Positions 43,021 through 55,100 of a DNA stretch of 64,000 bases are shown piece by piece. The translations under genes and the position numbers were made by a program. The stretch's first letter is position 1; the number at the start of each line of letters is the position of its first letter. Below the pieces are notes generated by a model. That model did not search any database. It had not been told where the DNA came from and saw only the letters and a list, made by a program, of their open reading frames with translations. Source of the DNA: Ligula intestinalis (lineage: Eukaryota > Platyhelminthes > Cestoda > Diphyllobothriidea > Diphyllobothriidae); contig JAYGXS010000004.1 of the NCBI GenBank assembly GCA_036362985.1, positions 48,742,549 to 48,806,548 of the forward strand. Reading direction: 5' to 3'.

Positions 43021-46000
43021 GGCTCCACCATATACTACAAATAAGAAGGAAGACTATTTTTCTGGTTCCACTGACAAGCGATGAACATTTCGGCCGTAAG
43101 GCACCTCATTGCCGTTAGCGAGGATCTAAAAATGACAAACGTATTACTAATTTCGGCAGCGATGACTTAAATGGGCCCCCTGAGCTGAAATTTAGAATAG
43201 GAGCTGCCCGCAGGACCCATTAAAGCGGGGATAATAATGATTCCTAATGTTTGTCCCCCACACCTCCTGATTTCGATATATGCCGCCATACCAGCTAACG
43301 AACCATGGACAGGAATTATAATTGCCAAATTCTACAAGAAGTCAGATATAACTAAAGATTTCCGTAGGGAGGGGGTTGGTGTAATATGTGGATGGACTGT
43401 GTTGTACCTTTGCGGTGAGTAAGACAGCCGATGCCAAAGTAGTAAAATAAAACATGCTTAATACTACGAAATAAGTAGACAGTTACGCAAATAAAACGTG
43501 ATGATCCAAAAACTCGATCGCTACCGAAGGGTAGCATTAATTTTGATAAAGATGACATACATGGACCCCTGAACAGGACATTTGAGAAGGAATCACTCGC
43601 AATAAAGACGTCGTCATGCCAACTGACGGGGAACCTGAACGTAGAAGCCGCGTACACTTATAGCATCCCATTTATATGTGCTATTTCCTGTCCAATCCAA
43701 TCAAACTTGGACCACTCAGATCTGATGAGAGCTCCATGGCCACAGCCAGGACGGGACGCTGTTGAGCGCACTCCCATGGCATGCAGCATGAGAAAAGTTT
43801 GTGCTTGTTTTTCTATGAGATCTACTCATTCTGAAAATGAGGGTACTCCCAACACTTTCCAACGGTTCACCATAAACGTATAGGGAGAGTTATATTGATT
43901 TAGGCGAGTTGTAGGGATCGATAGATGGCCTATCACATTACAAAATCAAAAGTACCCTCTAAATTGTCACTCACTCTAAGTATGGCGCTGGCAGCCACCT
44001 GAGTGCACTGACATGCTGGTAACTTGGAAGCTAGGGATGGGGAGCAGGCTTTTATCTCCTGTATCACCTTAATAATAGTAAAAATCTACCCAAGCTTTCT
44101 GTCATTACCACCGTCAGCCGTCCTTACAACCTAAGAAACTCTGCACTTGTTATACTTCCTCCTGCAGCCGAGGAAGAGTGCTATTTATTTTTCAAGGGGA
44201 ATAAGTAAATGCGGTAGTAATTAAACGATTTTAATGATCGAGGCGGGATCCGAAGAGACAAAATTGGCAGCTTCAGCATTAATATAGCACGTTTCTGTTT
44301 ACTAAAGCCCTCAAAATCGAACCCAAAAGTTCCGGAGGCTGGCGCTGCCTACGCCCTGCTACAGCTTACTGAACACACTCGATTCAATGGAGTTGGTTGC
44401 CTACCAACAAAGCAGAGGCTTAATGCTCACAGAACTGCGGTGTGTTTGCGGCGGCGGCGTTACAGCAAAACCAGTCCAAAAACAGCAACCTGCATGTGTT
44501 TCGTTGCCAGACCTGCGAGCGGAAGAGGTCACTGCGCTCAAAGTCAATGTAGCTGAAAAGCCGGTTGACCTTAAGTGAGCTGGCAAACATGTGCCTTGCT
44601 TTAATCGCAGGAAAGACTGCCAAGTACGCAGCTCCAGTCTGTGGCATGTCACAAGCTGCAGTGGTATCCTTGTACGCTATATGCCGCAATGTGTGCTCTA
44701 ATGCGTCGCTGAAAGAAGCTGGAACAGCGGTCGGAACATTTTGACTCTGATGTAAGATGACCAGCAAGTAAACGCAACAAAAACAACAAGAGTTCAGACG
44801 CATGTCAAATATTACGGGAATAGTTACAACCTGCTCTGTTGCGGTACACGAGGATGAAGCCCTAGCGATGTTGTCTGTGCATTCAAACACTAAGGCCAGT
44901 CAAGGGAAATGGAGGCGAGAATTTTAAAGGTCACACGTAGTCTGGGACCTCGCCACAGAACTTTTGGTGGAAGAGGCGTAGGAGTGCAAGTGGACGAGGC
45001 GCTGATTTCTCGTCTTGAGTAAAACCGTGGCCAACGGGCAATGCAGGCGTTGGGATGCATGATATGTCCCTAAAGCGGTGTTTGAAAAAGTAAATGACAA
45101 TTCCTGGGGTTCTCTGTGGGCGATTATAAGAAGGTGGAACGTTGTGGGAAGCAATACTGAAACGGACACCGGAAAGGCTACACCCGCTTCTCTCGCGAAG
45201 GTACGGGTACTCCAACTTCAAGCATTCAAAGAGCCCCTTTAATCCCACAACTCACAACACTACTGCCACTCAGACGTTCTGCAGTCGCCTAGAGTGAGAC
45301 TACGACAATATGAATCGGTGTCCGGATGAGGGGTATGGGCACAAATCGAGTTAAGTGCCGTTTTGGCTATGGTTTGGCTTTCAAAACCATGTCATACGTG
45401 TGGTGTGGGACTTTTTCGTGGGCAGATAACCTAACTCTGCCCCATTGATATTAATACAGGTAAGCGAAGATGCCAAGTAATTTATCACATATTTTAGGAC
45501 TAAGTCGGAAGGTGCCTAAGCGGAAGGTTAACGAAAACCTAACTAATGCGAATTTCTAATTACTGGGCTTGTAGCTTTTCGGAATTGGTGACTGCCCAGG
45601 GGGCTCATGAAGAAGGGGTAGGATGAGGATGTCCCCAGACTGTACCGAACGACCCGGCAAATAGTAACGACTAGAAGCCAAGAAGTGCCAGCACAGGTGT
45701 AAGTGCGACCGTTCAAAAATGAAAACGAAGAACACGTAGTGGAGGAAAGTACGACTGCGGATGATGTTTAGAAAATAGTAAATTGCCAAAATAATTGTTG
45801 GCCAGTTGTTGGTGTGAACGGTGTGAAGGAGTTATGGAAGGAAGAAGCGTCCTAATCGAAGCCTATTTGGCTGCCCGTAAAGGCAAACGGAAAGGTGGCG
45901 TGTAAATGGTAGTCATTTGTGCAGCTGGCCACGTTGACGGCCGCAAAAGCTCATACCGACTAGAATAAGCACGGCCGCCGGCCTCGTTTACGTAACACAG

Positions 46001-46509
46001 ATGAAGACATCGGCAGGAAGTGAAGTAAAGTACTGAGAAATCGAAAGTTAATTTTTAAAATTCGTAATGCCCTCCTCAAGCGGCCCCATGATAAATGTCT
46101 ACAATTTGTTGAAACTGCGGATACATAAGAAGATATGGAGATTTTTCAATCTGCATGCGACAGTTGGACATCCAAAGCGGATATCTTGCAACATCAGTGA
46201 GATAATACAGCGCTTCCTGAAACCGGATTGAATATTTGTGAGTTCCATGATTAAATATTACCCATGCATTTGTCAGCGTTTTTAGGGAGATGGAAGGAGT
46301 ATCGGACAACCACAACATCATGTGGGATACAAAACAGTCTAAACAAGTACCTAACATACGAGAATCTCGACTGTTACGAACTAATAAATAAGAAAAAATC
46401 CTTTGCAGATAAAAACACATGCTTATTCAAAGTTTTATTAAAAGTTGTGCCACCTTAAGTTAAAAGCATATTTACCGAATTAAAACAAACAGATGTTTAG
46501 TTTCACTAC
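43021..46509. other. Intergenic, nothing firmly recognised
   Basis: Open frames occur on both strands without known domains. The 3' LTR of the 46.5 kb gypsy remnant probably starts at 46510 (minus strand TGTAGTGAAAC) and reaches into this stretch, but its far end was not found. Confidence 0.35.
44420..44890 (-). CDS. Unrecognised open frame with a hydrophobic N-terminal stretch
   Basis: 156 codons. From the internal ATG at codon 30 the protein begins MRLNSCCFCCVYLLVILHQS, which could serve as a signal peptide. The rest has no motif I know. Frames of this length are expected a few times by chance in 64 kb, so this is only a candidate. Confidence 0.15.
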   Translation of the reverse strand: MFECTDNIARASSSCTATEQVVTIPVIFDMRLNSCCFCCVYLLVILHQSQNVPTAVPASFSDALEHTLRHIAYKDTTAACDMPQTGAAYLAVFPAIKARHMFASSLKVNRLFSYIDFERSDLFRSQVWQRNTCRLLFLDWFCCNAAAANTPQFCEH

Positions 46510-46525
46510 ACTAATTCCCCCACCC
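46496..46525 (-). other. Polypurine tract and LTR start of the integrase remnant
   Basis: Minus strand reads GGGTGGGGGAATTAG directly before TGTAGTGAAAC at 46510. A polypurine tract primes plus-strand synthesis just before the 3' LTR in such elements. Positional call. Confidence 0.45.
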
Positions 46526-47760
46526 AAGGAGAAACGTAGTTCGAAAATACAGATAAGGTGGGAATATTAAGCATAGGCTACAAGCTGGTAACGATCGGGG
46601 AAAATTGGCATGACGGCCGCTGTGTATAAGGAGAGGATCATGTAGGGTAGGGGAAAACACAGGTCTAGCAAGTGTCAACGGAGTCTGGGGAATAGTGCGA
46701 GGCAGTGTACCGGCTGGAGGTTGTTCAGTTGGGTCGTTGAAAGGGGGTCGATATAAGCCACCTTTGACTGAGAAAACGTCAGTGCAGCCGCCACGGTCAG
46801 TCGTAAAATATTTGCCCGTGCGAGATAGTAGTCGAAATGCTCCATCGTAAGGTTGTTGTAGAGGCCGACGAACACCGTCTGCGCGGAAAAATACAGAGGA
46901 ACGCGTCAACAAGTAAGTGTCGACATAGGACTTACATGTTGGAGCACGTCGAGGAGTTACTCGAAGATTTGCCAACGCTTGGCACAATCTTTGCACGTAA
47001 TCTGCGGAATCAAAGTCAGTTGAGGTTTGAGAATGCTCGAAAAAATAGCTGGGGATAGAAAGTGTAGTGCCGTTAACAATTTCGACAGCGGAACACTCCA
47101 GGTCGGGCTGGGGTGCAGTACGGACATCAAGCATGACCAATGGCAGATGCTCGCTTCAATGGGCAGGGTTTTCATGAACCGTGTAAACCGTGGAGATGAC
47201 GCCATAATGGGAAGTCCAGTGTTCCAAAAAAGGCGTAAGCAATCGAATCTGCAGTTGTATTAGGTAGGAGGGTTGCAATAGGCCAACATATAAATCGGTA
47301 GTCACAGTCAGTAAGTAGTTGCAACCACAAAATGTTGGCAAAGGACCTGCAAGATCAAAATGGCCATGCGCAAAACGTGCGTCGGGTGCAAGATAAGCGT
47401 AAATTGTGGCTTTTTGTACCATCCGACACTGGCCTTCTGATAGAACTCTTGTCATAAATGGGAAGTAGGGAATGGGAGAGGATGGACCGACCAACTTCGT
47501 CGCCTATATTGGTTGGCAGGGAAGTATTGCAGACGAATGTGACTTGGATTAACATGGAGATTTGAAATTGTAGGCGTGAGAACCATCATTGTGATGGAAC
47601 CTACAAAAACTAGCAGATATAGCTTGGACTGGAATGAGAGACCTCGGGCGTCCTGTACTCGATAGACGAAGTTTTGAGACGCAAGTGGCACGTAGCTTGG
47701 CAATTTAAAGTGTGGGGCGTCAAGGCGTGTCACAAAGTCTTTTATTGCAGCTGTCGCGGT
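46511..47760 (-). pseudogene. Ty3/gypsy integrase remnant, heavily decayed
   Basis: On the minus strand the integrase core appears as LAPDARFAHGHFDLAGPLP (first Asp kept) in 47156-47494. The C-terminal part follows in 46511-47140: APQPDLECSAVEIVNGTTLS, then SVFFRADGVRRPLQQPYDGAF and RLLSRTGKYFTTDRGG. This is the standard chromodomain-less gypsy integrase tail. Frame changes separate the pieces and the second Asp region is not readable. The frame's end is followed by a purine-rich GGGTGGGGGAA and then TGTAGTGAAAC, compatible with a polypurine tract and LTR start. RT and gag are missing. Confidence 0.82.
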
Positions 47761-48682
47761 GTCATGAATTACCCTTCCACGGGAGGTATGAATGACTGAA
47801 TGCGGGCGTCAACCCGCCTTAAGTGTTCGGTAAAAAGGTCCCAAACCTGTGTTAGCTGAGGTCGCATTTAACGGCAGATTAAATGTGGCACCCTCTTTAA
47901 TTAAAAACGATAACGCCGCGTAAATTCGTCAATCGAAAGGGTATAAATTGCGGCCAACTAAATACAGGAACCGAATCCACGTGGAAATTGTTAGTACGTC
48001 TATGCAATCGTGAGCACAATCTAAATTCAGAGTCACCAATGCGGGATACGAAACTATCGATTCGGGAACCTGATATAAGAATATCCCAACGGTAACGAGT
48101 TAGCAAATGCGAACAAAGTCGTTTGCATAAAAAAGCACGTGCTTTGCAATGCCTTATTTTCAGGTGTGTCAAGTTAATTGAAAAGCATATTGAATGAACA
48201 GATTTTAATGTCCCTACAATCATATGGTTAGACAGAAACATTTTGAAGTTGAAGATATGTTAAAAAAGTGTTATTCACATGAAAAAAGACACAAACCGTG
48301 CCAAGTGCAATATTGAAGTAAAGATATCATCCCAGTCCTTCTTAGTAGACAACCCCCATCAGAGGTAGCATCTCTACCAAAGCGAAAAATATTATAGAAA
48401 CTGTGTTCGTGAAGGAGTAAATAAGAATCATTATATGTAGGGTTAAAAAATAAAGTTAAACTCATAAGAAAGAACATAATAAAAAGGTTTGAAAATATTA
48501 AAATTTGATAGTATATTTTACTATACCATAATGTTGGCGCAGTAAGCAAAATAGACACGGAAAGTCATTTCGCAATAGCTCAATATTTTCATTTAACTGG
48601 CTCCCCTACTACGTTTTAAGAAAAGAGGCCCTTTCGTGGCTTTCGGCCGCCTTGTCTTTATTAGTTTTACTGAGGAGTTGCT
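47761..48682. other. LIG4: Intergenic region upstream of LIG4
   Basis: AT-rich. It should hold the LIG4 promoter and 5' UTR, but no core promoter element could be assigned. Confidence 0.4.
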
Positions 48683-49156
48683 ATGAATGAATCAACAAAA
48701 TGCCAATTTATACCCTCAGTTGAAGGGTCTCGAATTGCCTCCGAATTCCCTTTTAGTATCCTTTGCAAATTTTTCGAAAAAATATCTTCTTCTCGAGGAA
48801 CGAAGAGGAAAAAAGAGGCTTTATCAGCATTTATGCGTCACTGGGCCTCGAGATATGAGAACCAGCCAGAGAAAAATTGTGCTATTGCTGCTGGTCTCGG
48901 GAGCTTCTATCCTGTTCTTCGACTTCTCCTTCCAAGTTCTGACTATAGCCGGCCAGCTTATGGTATCGGTCAGTCCACTTTGTCAAAAATCTGCGTGAAA
49001 GCTTTTGGTCTTGCACCCAAGGGCTTGAGCGCAAGAACTCTACTGCATTTTAACAACCCCAAACTTTCTGGGAATAAAGATGGCCGCGACCTAGCAGACT
49101 GCGTTTTTTCAGTCCTAGCTGATCACTGCGAAGTTGAAAGTGACCTGACAATCTCT
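48683..49156 (+). CDS. LIG4: LIG4 exon 1
   Basis: Residues 1-158, start of the DNA-binding domain (FPFSILCKFFEKI, SFYPVLRLLLPSSDYSRPAYG). Donor GTGAGT after DLTIS. Phase 0. The ATG is the first after an in-frame stop. Confidence 0.93.
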
Positions 49157-52100
49157 GTGAGTCAGTTGATAACTTTACTTATACTTGAACGCTAGTAGCA
49201 GTTTACGTCTATGGAAGGTCTATAGAATCTCTATCCATAGAGATTTTAATATCTATTCGTAGTGTATTTTGGACCCTTTTTTAGATATCTATCAAATTTC
49301 GATTTATAGAGATACATAGCGATCGACCGTAAAGGCGGCTTTCGCTTGGTATTAGACCCCCTTTCGTGGTAGAATGACCCATTTATTACGTTTAAATCCC
49401 CCTCATTCAAAATAATCATAAGGCGGAAGACGGTATGTGATATTACTAGGAAAGTTTATTAAAATATTATAAAAATAAAAATGTACAAGTAATCTTAGCG
49501 TCAGCGCGGGTTTCATTTTCGTATTGTTGGTCCTGGACTTCCGCTGATGGGCCAGCCGTTCTTTCTAGAAGTAATGTAAACGTTAAGTATGTATACGTAG
49601 ACTTACCATTTGGCACAGATGCCTTTTGAAGGCGTGCAATGCGCTGATTTTCGCTATCTTACATTACTTTTAGACGCCGCTTGATGGAGTCCTCCAGCTC
49701 GGACACTTTATGTTTCTTCTCGCCATTCCAGGCACCGAAGATGTCTTAGTATAAAAGGCCACGCTAATGTATTAGGAGACCTACCCATAATTAACTTGTA
49801 AAATGGGGATTTCTCAAGGGAGAGTTTACCCTTTTTCCCCTTTAAATTCACGTGTATACCTGCTAAACGAGACATACGCCAGCACCTTACAAAATGTCTT
49901 CTTCTGGAATAACAGTATCTCTAACTACGATCGACCAAATGTCATGTGCTCTGTACGGTTTATATACAAAGTTTTCACCGGTTGCTTAGCCGAAATGAGG
50001 TTAGAACCGTTATGGCTGTGAATTGCGATGTATGACGTTTAAGTGAATAATATATACGCGTGAACCACCAACCCCGCATATCCCCGTCGCCATCCCCGAA
50101 CAGTCCGTTGATTCTGTTGGAAAAGTTTGTTGATTGGGAACTAAATGCTTTTATTCGGCGGCCACTAAAATTACTTTAAGGAAATATCGACGAGAAAGCT
50201 CGCCTTGTCATTCTGCGAAACTGACACTTGAACTGTAAAAATAGGTAACAGTGATACGCATGCAGTTGCTGTGCCGCCTTTATCTTGTTATAGGCAATAT
50301 CAAGACCTGCAGGACTGCTTCGAGTTTATCCCTCAGCTGATCTTTTCTTAAGCCCTTCCGTTGTAGCAAAATACTTAGTGTAAGGAGGAATTTTGAACGT
50401 TAAGCTACGGTATGTCAATGCGAACACTGAGTCATGCAAAAGTCCACAGCGTTTCAATATTTCATTCTGCATACCATTATACTCAATGATACTCTAGTTC
50501 TAAATGATGCGATCCCGCAACGAACCGATGTTGACCATCAATATTTCTCTTAGTCGATTATTTTTTCGTGTTTTACAGGGGCTTCACGAGCAACTGGATA
50601 ACGTTGCCTATGCTTCTAATCAGGAGGAGAAATTGGCAATTTTGACTCCATTTATTCGTTCGCTTACTGCACTTGAACTCAAGTGGTTTGTTAGGATAGT
50701 CAGTCTGCGTGAATTACACTTGAGCTTGAGCACCAATACTGTGCTTGCCTGCCTTCACCCGGCCGCTCCGTCGATCTGGAATGTCACACAGGTTGGTTTC
50801 TCTTTCCCATCGGCCGTCTCTTGTCTTCTCATGCTCCATAACCCGTCTACTGCAATTTTGACCGCTGGTTTCATTTTCGGTTGTTGCGTATGTACACTTC
50901 TATCCTTCACTCGTAGGACCTTTGCACAGTCTGTCAGCGTATTGCAAACATCGACCCGACCGAAGTCGTGGATACAAAGTCCTCGCTTTCGAATAACGGT
51001 CATAATGTGAACCTTAACGCTGCTTACCGCCCAATGCTCTGTGAACGGGCCAACAGCGCTCTCGAAGTATGCATAGCATATGAGAAAATTTTCAGTGGTA
51101 TCGCTGATTACTGTCTCTGTCTGGAAGCGAAATACGATGGCGAGCGAGTTCAAGTACGTCTCCAGTATTATGGTTTTTAATCTCTTAATTATATGAGCCC
51201 ATTTCATATTTTGTTTGATCCCATTTATTCATCTCTTCCATTTCGCTCTCTTTATATTCTTTTCCTCAATTCTCTGCATCTTCCACTTTCATCCTGATTA
51301 ATGCTCTGTATTTGGCTTGCCATTGTCTTCCCTTTTCACGAGGTCCTCTCTTCATTTTCAAGTTACACAAATCAGGCGACAAGTATCGCTATTGGTCTCG
51401 CAGTGGCAGAGAGTGGAGCTCTAGTTACGGGACTGAGGGTAATGGTTCAACAGGTACGCTCACTCCACGACTTCACGCTGCTGGCTTCTCTAACGACGTA
51501 TCCGATTGCGTTCTTGACGGAGAAATGTTCGGTTTCGACACCTACACAGAAACCTTTGTCACCAAAGCCACTGGATTCGACGTAAAACGACCAGATGCCA
51601 CTGATGGGTCAAATCTTTTTGCCAGTAAGGCTGAACTTTCTCACTCAGCCCGAAAAGCCGCTATTGTACCCTGCTATATCGTTTTCGACATACTTCATCT
51701 CAATGGTGAGGTAGGTACATTTTCAAACCTTGTACGATTTGAGAACATGCTTCTACACACATATGCATTGATTCAGCTGTATTCCACATTTGCTGTAGCT
51801 TCTGACGCATATGCCTTTGCGACAACGCAAGGAAATTCTCCTCTCAATTTTCCCCACAACAGCAGTCAGTTCCGATATCTCGGCCAAGGTGGCAAGTTAT
51901 TATGAAACACAGGAGGCAGAACAAGAAATCCCATCTGACCAACTCTTTTCTCTATTTCCTATCGTGAAGGGTGCCCTATACTTAGGAGGATTCACATTTA
52001 TGACTCCTGATAAGGTAAGCACTTTCTAACACGAGGCCTTTTTTTCTTGAACTAGTTTTAGTTTGTTTGTCTACCCAAACTGTCTTTTTCGCCTGAACAG

Positions 52101-55100
52101 TTGATTGGGCTGATATTCTTTCTGCTTTCTCTAATTACTTCATACACTTAAGTACCAAGCGTAGTCCATTGGCGAAGAAAATACCCTTTTAAATTAGCGT
52201 TACCCTCGCCAATCCTGTTTTCAATAGTATTCTCTGGCTAAAAACTGGTATTACATAAGCTTACAACTTTAAAAACGTTACCCTTGCGCATAAAATAAAC
52301 AGTCCATATTGTCGACGTGTAAGAAGGCGTGATAGAGGACATAGACATTAAACATTGTGTAATTTTAATTGTAGTAGTCTACATATTTTGATATTGAACT
52401 ACAATTTTTTCAAATAGGTGCTCCATTTTAGGCGGTTATATGCGGTATCTGTAAGTGTGGTATGTCGAATATGTTGAGAAGCCACTAATGTCTGTATATC
52501 CCTCTTGCGAAGTTTGGTGCTCTGCACCTTTCCGCCTTCCTTTCACTTTTAGCTAGTGGGGATTCAACTAATGAGTGTAATTAATTCCGTTGGCATCAGA
52601 GGACACCTCAACAACCTCCTAAAAACAACCAAGAAAACTGTATAACATTCCTGCGACTATCTTTAGGCAATCAAGTATGCAGTCGGTCGACACAGGCTAT
52701 TCTCTTTGCTTGCAAGGACTGTTTCACTGGGTGTCTCCTCCGCAAACGCGATGCAGGTCTTCGCTATGGATATAGGATTTTGATAAACAAGTGCGATGTC
52801 TACATTTTGCTCGTAAATCCTGCTGATATTAAAAGAAGTCAGCCGCTTTGTTTATTTTTTTCACCCTAGGATCGAATTTCTCGACTCTTTGACGTCTGGG
52901 TAAGCAATGGAGCCGAAGGTCTAGTTGCCAAGGCGACCACCGCACCTTACGTGCCCGGGGGTCGTCTTCGCTGTGGCTGGTGGAAATTAAAGCCGGACTA
53001 CGTCCTTGGTCTAACCACAGACCTAGATTGCCTCATTGTGGGTGCCTACTTCGGCGTTGGTGGTGGCGGTGATGGTGGTCCCCCTAACAACGGCTACTTT
53101 CCACAGTTTCTCTGCGCTGTCCGCGACGGTAAAACTGTCGTCAATGGAGGCTCTACCGATGCCGACTTGCCTTACCTTCTGTCCTTTTGCCGGGTGCGTT
53201 TCCTCTCTTTTGTACCTAGCATAACACAGTTTTCGGAGTCCTAGGTAAGCAACACAAATCCATGTGCGGTTCTGTTGTCTCTCGACGAAAGTTACAGAGC
53301 TGAGCACCATTTCCCAAGACTGCTTTTATCATTGGCTCTGCTAAGTGGCAAACGAATCCAATAAAAAAAGCATGTTGGGATGGACGGTCTCATGTATGCA
53401 GTCATCTACTAGGCTACTTTAGCCCTTCGTTGCTTTCCAGTCGAATTAAATTATTCTATGCGCAATCCAAATTTATTCCATACTCACTTCAGATAGGCTA
53501 TTGTCCACGCGCGTCTATATTCCAAAAACGTGCTGATATTCTAACGGTATTATCTGGACAGGCACATCCTTGTCCTACTAGACCCGCCTCCCCCGTGTGA
53601 GCTATGGTCTCCCTTAGACTGATCGAGATTTTAACTTTTAACTTAATGTTATTTCCAAAAAAATTACCGTATTCCTCTTCGAGGAGGTGCTTAATGAAAG
53701 AATGGGTGGGAAGCACAAAGGTAATTGACTCGCAATCTGGTCAGGTTGAACAAGCTCGGTCTGTATCGTGAATACTCTTCTGTACTGGGGCACTTCACCG
53801 AAGCCAGCCAGTTGCACTTTTGTGTGAACAGTGCCTTGCTCTGCAATGGCCTACAGACAATGATGTCATCGTTAACGCGGGTAGCGATAACGATGATGAC
53901 TGTAACGCCTTAGATGAAGGCGCTGATTCTACTAATGATGCAATACAAAGGGCCTGCTTTACGCGGCACTCATTTTGTTGGTGTATATGCAAACTTACCT
54001 CCCTCCCTCCTTTCAGTTCTTTTTGCTTTCTACTTGAACTGGGATCGAAGTAGTTTGTTACTTATTTTAATGTCAGTTCTTATTTTTACGCCTTCAAGGT
54101 TAGTAATGGCTTTACGCGAGAGCAGCTGACTCAACTTAACAAGCGTCTGCGTCCTCACTGGAAGACCTATGATCGCCGTAAGACAAATTCTGGTGAGACG
54201 GAGTGGTTAAAAGTGACCGCTGAACGACCAGATGTTTGGATTCCTCCACGCTATTCAGTAATTCTGCAGGTCAGTACGAACAAAATCCAGTTGGTTTTTA
54301 TTTTTGATGTGGCTTAAATTTCCCACCGCATGCTAGCAAACAACCTCGTGAAGTATTTGGGAAAGTGCTTGCTGGAGGACGCGGACAATCATCAGTTAGT
54401 TTTTGCTTATTCCTAGGTATTTATGATGGATTGATATTTTGCGATGCATTGTTGTAACGGTGGCCAAATACTGCGTTATCGCCGTCGACGTTAGGCCTCT
54501 TGTAAGCCCCCAATGGAGAAGACAACGAGAAGTGGGCTAGAGTAAAGTCTTCGAGAAACCTAGTACAGCATAATTTAAAGCAAGCGAACACGTAGTTACA
54601 AGGTTGGACCAATTAGAAGATCGTCACAAAAAAGGCATGACTTAATTAGCTATATGACTCACGCAGCTGGCGCGTTAGCAACTGACGCCCGACTGCACCT
54701 GCTTGGCGTCATCGAGCGCATGGTGACTTAGCGAACCGGTCGGTTGCCGTGGGTGGACCGACGATCTCGCGTGGGAACACCTCGTTAGGGCAGCGTGCAC
54801 TTTGAGTTAAGTTGGGCCCTAACACGCATGTAGCATTGAGCGTGGGTATGTGGGCGATTATTCAAACCGGGTACACCACCATGAATCTATTTTTAAAGTA
54901 AAAATGCACGCCCATTGAACTACATAACTGTAGGAGTAAGTACCATGTCGTCCGTCGTAATCGACGATAGTCATTATCAATAGACCGCGATTATGGTTCG
55001 GGTGAACAGGGAAGGCCGTCAACTAATCTTCTCAGAAGGAACACAAAGACATTTGCGTAGATGTTCATCATATTCGTGTGTAGAAGGTAAGGGTAGATTG

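Noticed and set aside
46076..46420. 114-codon minus-strand frame
   Set aside because: No motif recognised and it lies where the LTR of the gypsy remnant should be; chance frames of this size are expected.
53725..54129. Possible additional LIG4 exon in intron 6
   Set aside because: Exons 6 and 7 join in phase and without loss relative to animal LIG4; the frames show no ligase similarity.
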